From a virus, in the IMG/VR virus record IMGVR_UViG_3300044825_001053, positions 1-35,270 of that record: a stretch of DNA of 35,270 bases, one strand, 5' to 3'. Of this stretch, positions 17,018-22,046 are shown in pieces (position 1 is the stretch's first letter; each line of letters begins with the position of its first letter). The notes under the pieces are model-generated. The model was not told the DNA's origin. It did no database searches and was given only the letters and a program-made list of their open reading frames with translations. A program made the translations under genes and the position numbers.

Positions 17018-17235
17018 GCGAGCCGAAACCGGCCCCGGTGTGCAGTAAACCCTGCACGAAACCCGGCGGCTGTTGTGTTCGTCGCGTGATCCGCGCCTAT
17101 CGGCCGGGTGATCTGTTGGCTGTTGGGTTGGGTGATCTTCGTGGCGGTTCCGCGCCTCGCGGCGGTTTCGGTTTGGCCGCGTTGATGGTGGCGGGTGATC
17201 TTGGCCGGCGTAAAGCTCGCTGGTTTGGTTGTTGA
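17005..17235 (+). CDS. Hypothetical Cys-rich protein (doubtful)
   Basis: A 76-aa frame: MGIIGEPKPAPVCSKPCTKP, then GGCCVRR, a Gly/Arg/Leu-rich middle and a Cys terminus. Codon choice resembles the genuine genes that follow. Four clustered Cys near residues 13-24 echo the Cys-rich proteins of this block. Against it, no ribosome site precedes the ATG, the start overlaps a possible promoter -10, and there is no coupling to a neighbour. It may be a leader peptide or not a gene. Confidence 0.38.
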   Translation: MGIIGEPKPAPVCSKPCTKPGGCCVRRVIRAYRPGDLLAVGLGDLRGGSAPRGGFGLAALMVAGDLGRRKARWFGC

Positions 17236-17303
17236 CGTGGTGGCGGTTGGTTGGTAGTTTCAGGGTTACCGGTAGTGGTTACCGGGGAACGGAGAGATGA
17301 GAG
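17233..17303 (+). promoter_or_regulatory. Leader with hairpin before gene 17304; possible degenerate copy of the tRNA-like leader
   Basis: It begins with GACGTGGTGGCGGTTGG, close to the GACGTGGTGGCCGGTTGG that opens the tRNA-like element at 18035. It has no TTCGA T-loop. Instead CCGGTA-GTGGT-TACCGG forms a 6-bp stem (17269-17285), followed by GGAACGGAGAG as the ribosome site. Order (GGTT-rich segment, stem, AACGGA, start codon) matches the leaders at 18.0, 19.3 and 20.1 kb. Confidence 0.4.
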
Positions 17304-17603
17304 ATGGCTAGTTATTCAGAAACCCGACAGGGGATTGGTTTCCCCGATTGGGTGATTGTGCGCGGTTCGGCGCGTTTGTTTGATTGGTATCCGGAAGATT
17401 CCGTGACCGAATTGGGTTTCGTCGATGATGGTGGCCGCGAGATTCGGTTGGCGGTTTCGGATCGTGATCGTCGGGTGATTCGTTCCGAATACGTGGGTGG
17501 CGGTTCGGTTCACTTGTTCGACGTGGCGGGTTTGGTTCGTCGGTTCTATGGGTCGGCGGCGTTTGGTCATACCGAGTATTTCGTGGCGGGTGGCTGGTCA
17601 TGA
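17304..17603 (+). CDS. Hypothetical protein
   Basis: A 99-aa protein beginning MASYSETRQGIGFPDWVIVR with a beta-rich pattern (TELGFVDDGGREIRLAVSDR) that could be a small barrel or PH-like fold. The start is supported by GGAACGGAGAG upstream. It heads a run of overlapping genes (next start in an ATGA overlap). G/T-rich third positions differ from genes left of 16.9 kb. No family recognised. Confidence 0.6.
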   Translation: MASYSETRQGIGFPDWVIVRGSARLFDWYPEDSVTELGFVDDGGREIRLAVSDRDRRVIRSEYVGGGSVHLFDVAGLVRRFYGSAAFGHTEYFVAGGWS

Positions 17604-17767
17604 GCGTTCGGGCGGGTGTTCCGTTTAAGCCGACTGTTTCCGGTTGTGACTACTGCTACCGGTTGTCTCGCGTGTTGGTTCCGGTTCCGGTTGTGCCGCA
17701 CATCGGTAGGCCGGGTCACGTGTGCGCGGCGTGTCGCGTGTTGATTGGTTCGGCGGGTCGGTCGTGA
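17600..17767 (+). CDS. Small zinc-finger-like protein (55 aa)
   Basis: A short frame in ATGA overlap with the previous gene and GTGA overlap with the next, encoding two Cys pairs: GCDYCYRL near residue 16 and HVCAACRV near residue 42, i.e. CxxC-x22-CxxC. This is the layout of a minimal zinc ribbon. The N-terminus is MSVRAGVPFKPTVSG. It probably binds zinc and perhaps nucleic acid or a host protein. Overlaps at both ends argue that it is translated. Confidence 0.6.
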   Translation: MSVRAGVPFKPTVSGCDYCYRLSRVLVPVPVVPHIGRPGHVCAACRVLIGSAGRS

Positions 17768-18027
17768 GCGCGCGCGGCCAGAGGTTCTATTCGGCCATCA
17801 TGCTTTGCGCGGCTGATCCTGATGACGTGGTGATTCAGGAGACCGCCGGCGTGTTTCCGCGTGACGTGGTGCAGGGTTGGGCGCGTGACGTGTTGGTGGG
17901 CGCGTCGTCGGCGTATCGCGTGTTTGTGATGGAATACGCGCTAGATCGTGGCGGCGAGATGGTGCCTACCGGTGGCACCGGCGAGATGTGCGCGGGTGAG
18001 AGCCGCGTGCGCTGGTTCCGCGGTTAG
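17764..18027 (+). CDS. Hypothetical protein
   Basis: An 87-aa protein with the GTG start taken from the GTGA overlap with the zinc-ribbon gene. It begins MSARGQRFYSAIMLCAADPD and contains a central helix (FPRDVVQGWARDVLVG). A longer frame beginning at 17722 would lie almost wholly within the preceding gene and is not needed. The gene ends just before the first tRNA-like element. No family recognised. Confidence 0.52.
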   Translation: MSARGQRFYSAIMLCAADPDDVVIQETAGVFPRDVVQGWARDVLVGASSAYRVFVMEYALDRGGEMVPTGGTGEMCAGESRVRWFRG

Positions 18028-18035
18028 TGTTGGTG

Positions 18036-18084
18036 ACGTGGTGGCCGGTTGGCGGTCTGTCGCGGTTCGATCCCGCGGCCACGT
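18036..18084 (+). ncRNA. tRNA-like element 1 (acceptor stem, D-like hairpin, T-arm; no anticodon arm)
   Basis: ACGTGGT (18036-18042) pairs with GCCACGT (18078-18084), giving a 7-bp acceptor-like stem with one T-G wobble. Directly abutting it, as in tRNA, is a T-arm: CGCGG-TTCGATC-CCGCG (18061-18077), with a 5-bp stem and a 7-nt loop fitting TTCRANY. The 18-nt linker GGCCGGTTGGCGGTCTGT contains GCC-GGTT-GGC, a D-arm-like hairpin with GG in the loop. There is no room for an anticodon arm and no encoded CCA. It lies between genes ending at 18027 and starting at 18132. Confidence 0.65.
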
Positions 18085-18086
18085 GC

Positions 18087-18115
18087 TAGGCGTATCGGCG
18101 GCCTACAACAGCCGA
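18087..18115 (+). ncRNA. H-type pseudoknot 1, upstream of gene 18132
   Basis: Stem 1 is TAGGC (18087-18091) with GCCTA (18101-18105). Stem 2 is TCGGC (18095-18099) with GCCGA (18111-18115). Interleaved order and loops GTA, G and CAACA make a classic H-type knot. The ribosome-site-like AACGGAAAC follows, then the ATG at 18132. The same element before the clamp gene changes stem 2 by a compensating pair. Confidence 0.6.
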
Positions 18116-18131
18116 AGAACGGAAACATGAC

Positions 18132-18701
18132 ATGACTAGGGTTCTCGCGGCGCGGCGGTTCACGCGCATAGTGACGTTGGATAGTTTGGGCCGGCCGTGG
18201 CACGTGTCCGGTAGTGGCCGTGTTTGGCCGGTTCGGTTCGATGTGAACGCTGATTTAGTGCATCGGGACGGTAATGCGCGGCCGTATTTCTCTATTACGG
18301 CCGACGTTATGCGGCGGATCGGCGGCGGTGATCGGTTCCTAGCGGGTGGCGCGATGCATGGCGAGATTCTTGCGCTGTTTCCGAATGTGCAGCCGCTAGT
18401 GGCGGTTCACCTATCCGATGATCGTGGTGTGCCTATGCACGCGGCCGCTAATGCGTCCTACTTTGCGGGTGAATCTCAGTATCACGGGGCCGATGTTCCG
18501 AATCTCGCTAAGCATCTTCGCGTTTCTGTTGAGACCGCTAGTGAGATGATGGCGGCGGCGGCGGCTGATAGTGGCGCGGATCGTTCGGCGGTTTGGGCGG
18601 TGTTGTTCGAACGGTTCGGTTTGTTTGATCGTTGGGCGGGCGATGCTGCTGCTGCTCGCGGTTTGTTGCATGAGAACGCGGCCGTGGTTGGTGCAGCATG
18701 A
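18132..18701 (+). CDS. Conserved phage protein of unknown function
   Basis: A 189-aa protein. 'ARPYFSITADVMRRIGGGDR' is followed by 'GGAMHGEILALFPNVQPLVA' and 'VHLSDDRGVPMHAAANASYF'. I associate this His/Asp pattern with a family found in actinophages and other aquatic phages, but I know of no assigned function. The C-terminal half is Ala-rich helical. The start is set by AACGGAAACATGAC upstream and by homology of the leader with that of the clamp gene. It is the first gene after tRNA-like element 1 and the pseudoknot, so it may be the regulated cistron. Confidence 0.65.
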   Translation: MTRVLAARRFTRIVTLDSLGRPWHVSGSGRVWPVRFDVNADLVHRDGNARPYFSITADVMRRIGGGDRFLAGGAMHGEILALFPNVQPLVAVHLSDDRGVPMHAAANASYFAGESQYHGADVPNLAKHLRVSVETASEMMAAAAADSGADRSAVWAVLFERFGLFDRWAGDAAAARGLLHENAAVVGAA

Positions 18702-18913
18702 CCGCGCGACGAGAGTGGCACGCGGCCGGCGTGTCATGGCGGGTTATCCCACATAGCGGCGCGTTGCAGGCGACGTGGTGGCCGAATGACGCCTACATTG
18801 TCACGCGCACGTTCTACGGGTACACGCGGCGCGACGCGGCGCGATTGGTGGCAGCCGAACGGCGCGAATCTAATGCGCGGCGTGAACCGTTCGCGGCGGT
18901 GATGGTTCGATGA
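18698..18913 (+). CDS. Hypothetical small basic protein
   Basis: A 71-aa Arg-rich protein (MTARREWHAAGVSWRVIPHS ... YTRRDAARLVAAERRESNAR) starting in ATGA overlap with the previous gene. A beta-hairpin-like aromatic N-terminus leads to a basic helix. This could bind nucleic acid, although nothing specific is recognised. It ends in ATGA overlap with the next gene. Confidence 0.55.
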   Translation: MTARREWHAAGVSWRVIPHSGALQATWWPNDAYIVTRTFYGYTRRDAARLVAAERRESNARREPFAAVMVR

Positions 18914-19137
18914 TGGCGGCGAATCTTCCGGCCGAATGTGAACTACCGGGCATGACATGTAGCGACAGCGGCGGCACGTGGTGGATTCTGGTTCCGTTAG
19001 GTCTGCTCGCTATCGTGGCGGTGTACCGGTGGCAGGTCTCGCGGTTCCGGCCGTGCGGGTTATGCGGCGCGGGCCGGTTTGATCGGTGCCGGCCAGACTG
19101 TTTCTGTCCGGTTTGTGTTGATTCGGAACGGGGGTGA
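18910..19137 (+). CDS. Small membrane protein with Cys-rich tail
   Basis: A 75-aa protein. A short N-terminus with two Cys is followed by one transmembrane helix (about 24-41, WWILVPLGLLAIVAVYRW). A cytoplasmic-type basic tail follows with CGLC ... CRPDCFCPVCV (seven Cys/His-type ligands close together). Topology is likely N-out, C-in. A membrane-anchored zinc or thiol module is an unusual design. Starts in an ATGA overlap. Function unknown. Confidence 0.55.
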   Translation: MMAANLPAECELPGMTCSDSGGTWWILVPLGLLAIVAVYRWQVSRFRPCGLCGAGRFDRCRPDCFCPVCVDSERG

Positions 19138-19338
19138 ATGATGATTAGAGATTCGAACGTTGCGAAGATTGATCGGCGGGCGCGTGAATGGGCGCGTGCA
19201 AACGCGGTTGATTCGTACCGTTATTCGGCGGCGTCATCGTGGTATCGGTCGGCGTTTGACGCTGGTGTGATCACGCGAGACGAATACGATTCGGCGCGGT
19301 TGTATTACGGCGCGTCTTGGGATTACGCGGGAGACTAA
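19138..19338 (+). CDS. Hypothetical small protein
   Basis: A 66-aa protein starting directly after the previous stop (TGA-ATG), rich in Arg, Tyr and Ser (KIDRRAREWARANAVDSYRY ... DEYDSARLYYGASWDYAGD). Predicted two helices. It is the last gene before tRNA-like element 2. No family recognised. Confidence 0.5.
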   Translation: MMIRDSNVAKIDRRAREWARANAVDSYRYSAASSWYRSAFDAGVITRDEYDSARLYYGASWDYAGD

Positions 19339-19347
19339 CGGCGTTCA

Positions 19348-19392
19348 CCGGTGGCCGGTTGGCGGCGTACCACGTTCGAATCGTGGCACCGG
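19348..19392 (+). ncRNA. tRNA-like element 2 (acceptor stem, D-like hairpin, T-arm; no anticodon arm)
   Basis: CCGGTG (19348-19353) pairs with CACCGG (19387-19392), a perfect 6-bp stem. It abuts a perfect T-arm, CCACG-TTCGAAT-CGTGG (19370-19386). The 16-nt linker GCCGGTTGGCGGCGTA again holds GCC-GGTT-GGC. Both paired regions differ in sequence from element 1 while the pairing is kept; the linker core is identical. It sits between genes ending at 19338 and starting at 19439. Confidence 0.65.
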
Positions 19393-19394
19393 GC

Positions 19395-19423
19395 TAGGCG
19401 TATCCGCGGCCTACAACAGCGGA
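19395..19423 (+). ncRNA. H-type pseudoknot 2, upstream of the clamp gene
   Basis: Stem 1 is TAGGC (19395-19399) with GCCTA (19409-19413). Stem 2 is TCCGC (19403-19407) with GCGGA (19419-19423). Loops are GTA, G and CAACA, as in pseudoknot 1. The middle pair of stem 2 is C-G here and G-C at 18097/18113, a double change that preserves pairing. AATGGAAAC and the ATG at 19439 follow. Confidence 0.6.
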
Positions 19424-19438
19424 AGAATGGAAACAGTA

Positions 19439-20104
19439 ATGACCACGGAAACTATTAGCGGGACACGGTTGGCCGTGTTCGGCGGGCAGCACCCGGTGCC
19501 ACCGAAACAGGCGGCCGGGATTATTGGCGCGGTGGCTGCCATCGCGTCACGGGACATGGTTCGGTTGGCCGGCGTTCATGTGGAACATGATCCGGATACA
19601 CGCGGAATTATTCTTACTGCCACCGATTCGTACCGGCTGCTGTCGGTCACGGTGCCTAGTGTCGTGTTAGACGGTGCCACGTTTGATCCGGTGACGGTGT
19701 ACGCGGTCGATCTAGCGCGTGCCGCTAAGAATGTGGCTAAGGGTTCGGACATGCTCTCAATCTCACACGTGGCGGGTGCTACTAACTACGTGACGGTGGC
19801 CGGTGATTCTGGCAGCGTGACGGTTCCGGTTGACGTGACGACATTCCCTAACTACCGGAAACTATTCGACGTGGCCGGTGATGTGTGGCCGGCTGCTACT
19901 GATTCGGTGCGCGTGAACCCGGAACTATTCGCGGGTCTGTTTGATTCGTGCGCGACGATTAGCGGCTATGCGGATCGGCCGAAAGACGCGCCGCTGCCAG
20001 AGGTAGACATTCTGCGAATGTCGGCTACGAAAGTAACGATGATCACCGGCACCGCTACTAACGGTGTGTCGTATCGCGGTTTGATCATGCCGGTACGTAA
20101 GTAG
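19439..20104 (+). CDS. DNA polymerase sliding clamp (beta-clamp, DnaN-like)
   Basis: A 221-aa protein with clamp signatures: 'GIILTATDSYRLLSVTV' corresponds to the ATDRYRL segment of DnaN; 'VTTFPNYRKLF' corresponds to FPDYR; and a 'GLIMPVRK' end corresponds to MPxR. At roughly 60 percent of the length of bacterial DnaN it probably has two domains per subunit. It would tether the host polymerase to phage DNA, since no phage polymerase is seen. I chose ATG 19439 over 19427 because GGAAAC sits upstream and the leader aligns with that of gene 18132. It is preceded by tRNA-like element 2 and a pseudoknot. Confidence 0.8.
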   Translation: MTTETISGTRLAVFGGQHPVPPKQAAGIIGAVAAIASRDMVRLAGVHVEHDPDTRGIILTATDSYRLLSVTVPSVVLDGATFDPVTVYAVDLARAAKNVAKGSDMLSISHVAGATNYVTVAGDSGSVTVPVDVTTFPNYRKLFDVAGDVWPAATDSVRVNPELFAGLFDSCATISGYADRPKDAPLPEVDILRMSATKVTMITGTATNGVSYRGLIMPVRK

Positions 20105-20110
20105 TGTGCA

Positions 20111-20156
20111 GCCGCGACCGGTTCGGCGGTTCTCCGGGTTCGATTCCCGGCGCGGC
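20111..20156 (+). ncRNA. tRNA-like element 3 (acceptor stem, D-like hairpin, T-arm; no anticodon arm)
   Basis: GCCGCG (20111-20116) pairs with CGCGGC (20151-20156). It abuts a T-arm, CCGGG-TTCGATT-CCCGG (20134-20150). The 17-nt linker ACCGGTTCGGCGGTTCT keeps the GGTT core, with CCG/CGG able to pair. It lies just after the clamp stop codon. A 7-bp hairpin replaces the pseudoknot of the other two copies. Confidence 0.65.
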
Positions 20157-20159
20157 ACG

Positions 20160-20176
20160 GTGTCCACGGTGGACAC
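20160..20176 (+). promoter_or_regulatory. Hairpin between tRNA-like element 3 and gene 20193
   Basis: GTGTCCA-CGG-TGGACAC is a perfect 7-bp stem with a 3-nt loop. AGAACGGAGAAACAG, the ribosome-site region, and the ATG at 20193 follow. It occupies the place of the pseudoknots in the other two leaders. With no U-tract it is unlikely to be a simple terminator. Confidence 0.5.
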
Positions 20177-20192
20177 AGAACGGAGAAACAGA

Positions 20193-20348
20193 ATGAGAAC
20201 AGTTATGTATTTCGTGCGGGCGTTGCGCGCCCGGTGGCATTACCGCGGGCCGGGCGCGCCATGTCTCGCGTGTGTTTGGGAGACCGGCGACGACGACACC
20301 CCGTACCATTGGATTTATTGCGAGCGTTGCGATTGGGGGAATCAATGA
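20193..20348 (+). CDS. Small zinc-ribbon-like protein (51 aa)
   Basis: Begins MRTVMYFVRALRARWHYRGP and has CLAC near residue 28 and CERC near residue 44, a CxxC-x14-CxxC zinc-ribbon layout with aromatic residues between (YHWIY). The start is chosen at the ATG after AACGGAGAAACAG; an upstream frame extension would run through the tRNA-like element. ATGA overlap with the next gene. Probable nucleic-acid or protein-binding adaptor; exact role unknown. Confidence 0.58.
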   Translation: MRTVMYFVRALRARWHYRGPGAPCLACVWETGDDDTPYHWIYCERCDWGNQ

Positions 20349-20644
20349 ATACAGCAACACACCTACCTACGGGCGTGATGTGTGCCGCGTGCAATCTTGC
20401 AGGGATCACCCGCGAGATAGTCGGCTACGTGAACGATACGGTGCCGTATGCAACGGTACGGTGGGACGTGATGGGCGATCCGCGTAAGCGTGTCCCGGTA
20501 TGCGAGACCTGCGCGGATTGGAGAGAGACGGTTGGCCGCGAGGATCAAACATTTGACAATCTGCACCGCTGCACCGATTGCGGTGTGACGGGCGGCGGCG
20601 TTGAGAATGGCCTATGCCAGGATTGCGCGGCGGTGCCGGCATGA
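20345..20644 (+). CDS. Cys-rich protein with two zinc-ribbon-like pairs
   Basis: A 99-aa protein with four CxxC pairs: CAAC (about 13-16), CETC (about 53-56), CTDC (about 76-79) and CQDC (about 91-94). It could form two zinc sites. The segment between the first two pairs is beta-rich (EIVGYVNDTVPYATVRWDVM). Starts in ATGA overlap with the smaller zinc-ribbon protein upstream. No named family. Confidence 0.58.
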   Translation: MNTATHLPTGVMCAACNLAGITREIVGYVNDTVPYATVRWDVMGDPRKRVPVCETCADWRETVGREDQTFDNLHRCTDCGVTGGGVENGLCQDCAAVPA

Positions 20645-20868
20645 CTAGCGAACACGTAACCCGGATCGGCGGCTACCTAATCAGCGACGAGGACGTAACC
20701 CGCTACCTCGCCTACTACCGCTACAAGACGGTCGAAGAATGGGCTGCCGATTCTGACTACCGTTACAACAAGGACAGCGGCGTGTGGTCAAATGATGACG
20801 GGCAGCCGGTAGACATTCACGCGCAACTATTGGCAGCGATTGAGACACGGTTAGACGAAATCGAATGA
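20641..20868 (+). CDS. Hypothetical small acidic protein
   Basis: A 75-aa protein (MTSEHVTRIGGYLISDEDVT ... WSNDDGQPVDIHAQLLAAIE), acidic, mixed alpha/beta. Starts in an ATGA overlap and ends in an ATGA overlap, so it belongs to the same coupled chain. No family recognised. Confidence 0.55.
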   Translation: MTSEHVTRIGGYLISDEDVTRYLAYYRYKTVEEWAADSDYRYNKDSGVWSNDDGQPVDIHAQLLAAIETRLDEIE

Positions 20869-21143
20869 ATGCAGACCGCCTACGTTTGTGGGCGGCGTGT
20901 CGGCCGGTTCTCGGATTATTCGTCCGGGGCCGGCCGATTCCATTCCCGCCCCGCTACTACTACGTGATCCGGCACGGCCGGTTCGCGCTCTATCTTGCTC
21001 GCCCCTACGATCCGACCGGTGATCCTCGCCGCGATTGGCAGCCGCTAGATCGAGCGTGGCGGTTCGCCACCCGCGCCCCGGCTGACGACATCGCTACGGA
21101 ACACGCTGGCCATGTCGAACAGCACCTACTACACGGCGACTAG
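20865..21143 (+). CDS. Hypothetical basic protein, last gene of the rightward operon
   Basis: A 92-aa Arg/Pro/aromatic-rich protein (RGRPIPFPPRYYYVIRHGRF ... RRDWQPLDRAWRFATRAPAD). It starts in ATGA overlap. Its last 15 nt overlap the 3' end of the convergent WhiB gene. No family recognised. Confidence 0.52.
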   Translation: MNADRLRLWAACRPVLGLFVRGRPIPFPPRYYYVIRHGRFALYLARPYDPTGDPRRDWQPLDRAWRFATRAPADDIATEHAGHVEQHLLHGD

Positions 21144-21578
21144 ACCGCCATCACACCGGCACGGGAATAGGAATCCGCGTGCCGTAGTGTTCCACCGCGC
21201 CCCGTCACACGTGCCGCACACCGCCACACCATCACACCCGCCTATCGGTTGCGCGCAATCCTGCTTCGGTTCGGGCTGCGGATCGGGTTCGCGCACAATC
21301 CTGGTTCGCTTGCGTTCAATCCTGCTGTGTTGGCGGCGTAGTTCGAGTCGTGCTGATGGTGTGAGGCCGCCCCAAACACCGTGGTTGTCGCCGTAGGGGT
21401 CGTTGTTGGCGTACCAGTTTGCTTGGTCTAAGCATTGTTGTTTGATGGGGCAGGCTGGTGTGTCTCGTGTGCCGTTGCAGACTTCCATAGCGGTGATGAG
21501 TGTTTTGTGGTCACCACGCTCGGAGAAGAATAGTTCGGGGGCCATGCCTCGGCAGGCTGCTTGTTGTTGCCAGGTCAT
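21129..21578 (-). CDS. WhiB-like transcription regulator with extra Cys-rich tail
   Basis: A 149-aa protein. The N-terminal half is a WhiB (Wbl) domain: ACRGMAPELFF (C9), then C34, C43 and C49 (ACPIKQQCLDQA) as 4Fe-4S ligands, and the G(V/I)WGG turn GVWGGLTPSAR at 67-77. Wbl proteins occur only in actinobacteria and their phages and act with the primary sigma factor. Spacing C34-x8-C43 is wider than the usual CxxC. A basic linker (RRQHSRIERKRTR) leads to a second Cys cluster (C108, C115, C121, C124, C140, C142), possibly a zinc ribbon. ATGA overlap links it to a 27-aa membrane ORF. Confidence 0.88.
   Translation of the reverse strand: MTWQQQAACRGMAPELFFSERGDHKTLITAMEVCNGTRDTPACPIKQQCLDQANWYANNDPYGDNHGVWGGLTPSARLELRRQHSRIERKRTRIVREPDPQPEPKQDCAQPIGGCDGVAVCGTCDGARWNTTARGFLFPCRCDGGLVAV
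21157..21184. other. Hairpin at the convergent operon junction
   Basis: CGGCACG (21157-21163) pairs with CGTGCCG (21178-21184). GGA/TCC extends the stem past a bulged G. It lies 14 bp beyond the end of the rightward operon and inside the last codons of WhiB. It may slow or stop transcripts meeting here. There is no U-tract, so a classical terminator is unlikely. Confidence 0.28.
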
Positions 21579-21658
21579 CGTTTGAAGGCGTGGTAGAAGG
21601 CGAATGTGATGGCTGCACCGTAGATGGTGAGCAGGATCGTGAAGATGATTTCACCCAC
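21575..21658 (-). CDS. 27-aa single-pass membrane micro-protein
   Basis: A GTG-initiated frame encoding GEIIFTILLTIYGAAITFAF after the initiator, then YHAFKR: almost entirely one transmembrane helix with a basic end. It overlaps the previous stop by 8 nt and ends in ATGA overlap with the WhiB gene. It therefore fills exactly the gap between two coupled genes. No separate ribosome site is seen, and re-initiation would be needed. Unproven because of its size. Confidence 0.42.
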   Translation of the reverse strand: MGEIIFTILLTIYGAAITFAFYHAFKR

Positions 21659-21860
21659 GGCTGTTCGCAATCTGCTTGTAGTAGTCGCGTTGCTGTTCAA
21701 CACGGACGATTTCAGCGGCGTGCGTTTCTTGCCGTTCGTAGATCAGCCGACCCAATGTTTCCAGGCGTTCGTGAATGTCACGAAAGACGATTCTTTCGTA
21801 CACGCAACGACCCACATAGCCGACACCGATACCGATAGTAAGCACAATCAGTTCAGTCAC
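21651..21860 (-). CDS. Small membrane-anchored coiled-coil protein
   Basis: A 69-aa protein. An N-terminal transmembrane helix (about 4-20, LIVLTIGIGVGYVGRCV) is followed by a charged helical coiled coil (ERLETLGRLIYERQETHAAE). The layout resembles small phage spanin- or holin-accessory proteins. GTG start with AAGGAG 7 nt upstream. It overlaps the preceding gene by 8 nt. Membrane partner of the muralytic lipoprotein encoded nearby is a possibility, by position only. Confidence 0.6.
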   Translation of the reverse strand: MTELIVLTIGIGVGYVGRCVYERIVFRDIHERLETLGRLIYERQETHAAEIVRVEQQRDYYKQIANSRG

Positions 21861-22032
21861 GGCCGAACTCCTTGATGATCAGTTGTAGAAACCGAAGATC
21901 AGTTTCCAACTGTTGCATCTCGGCAACAAGATCAGCCATCACCACTTCGGTTTCGTGTAGCACCTCGAACAAGGTTGGTTGGTTCGGCAGATTCGATGAG
22001 TCTTTGCCGAAGAATCGGTTGTAGTTCCCCAC
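21853..22032 (-). CDS. Small helical protein (59 aa)
   Basis: A GTG-initiated frame starting MGNYNRFFGKDSSNLPNQPT, with a C-terminal amphipathic helix (EMQQLETDLRFLQLIIKEFG). A purine-rich ribosome site (AAGAAAGAGAGAACCT) precedes it. It overlaps the next gene by 8 nt. Coiled-coil character suggests pairing with the neighbouring coiled-coil membrane protein. Function unknown. Confidence 0.55.
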   Translation of the reverse strand: MGNYNRFFGKDSSNLPNQPTLFEVLHETEVVMADLVAEMQQLETDLRFLQLIIKEFGRD

Positions 22033-22046
22033 AGGTTCTCTCTTTC

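Noticed and set aside
18036-20156. The T-arm-like sequences as phage attachment sites (tRNA 3' ends) or as ordinary tRNA genes.
   Set aside because: No integrase is present, the 5' strands of the acceptor stems are also present and compensated, and there is no anticodon arm, so neither an att core nor a normal tRNA gene explains them.
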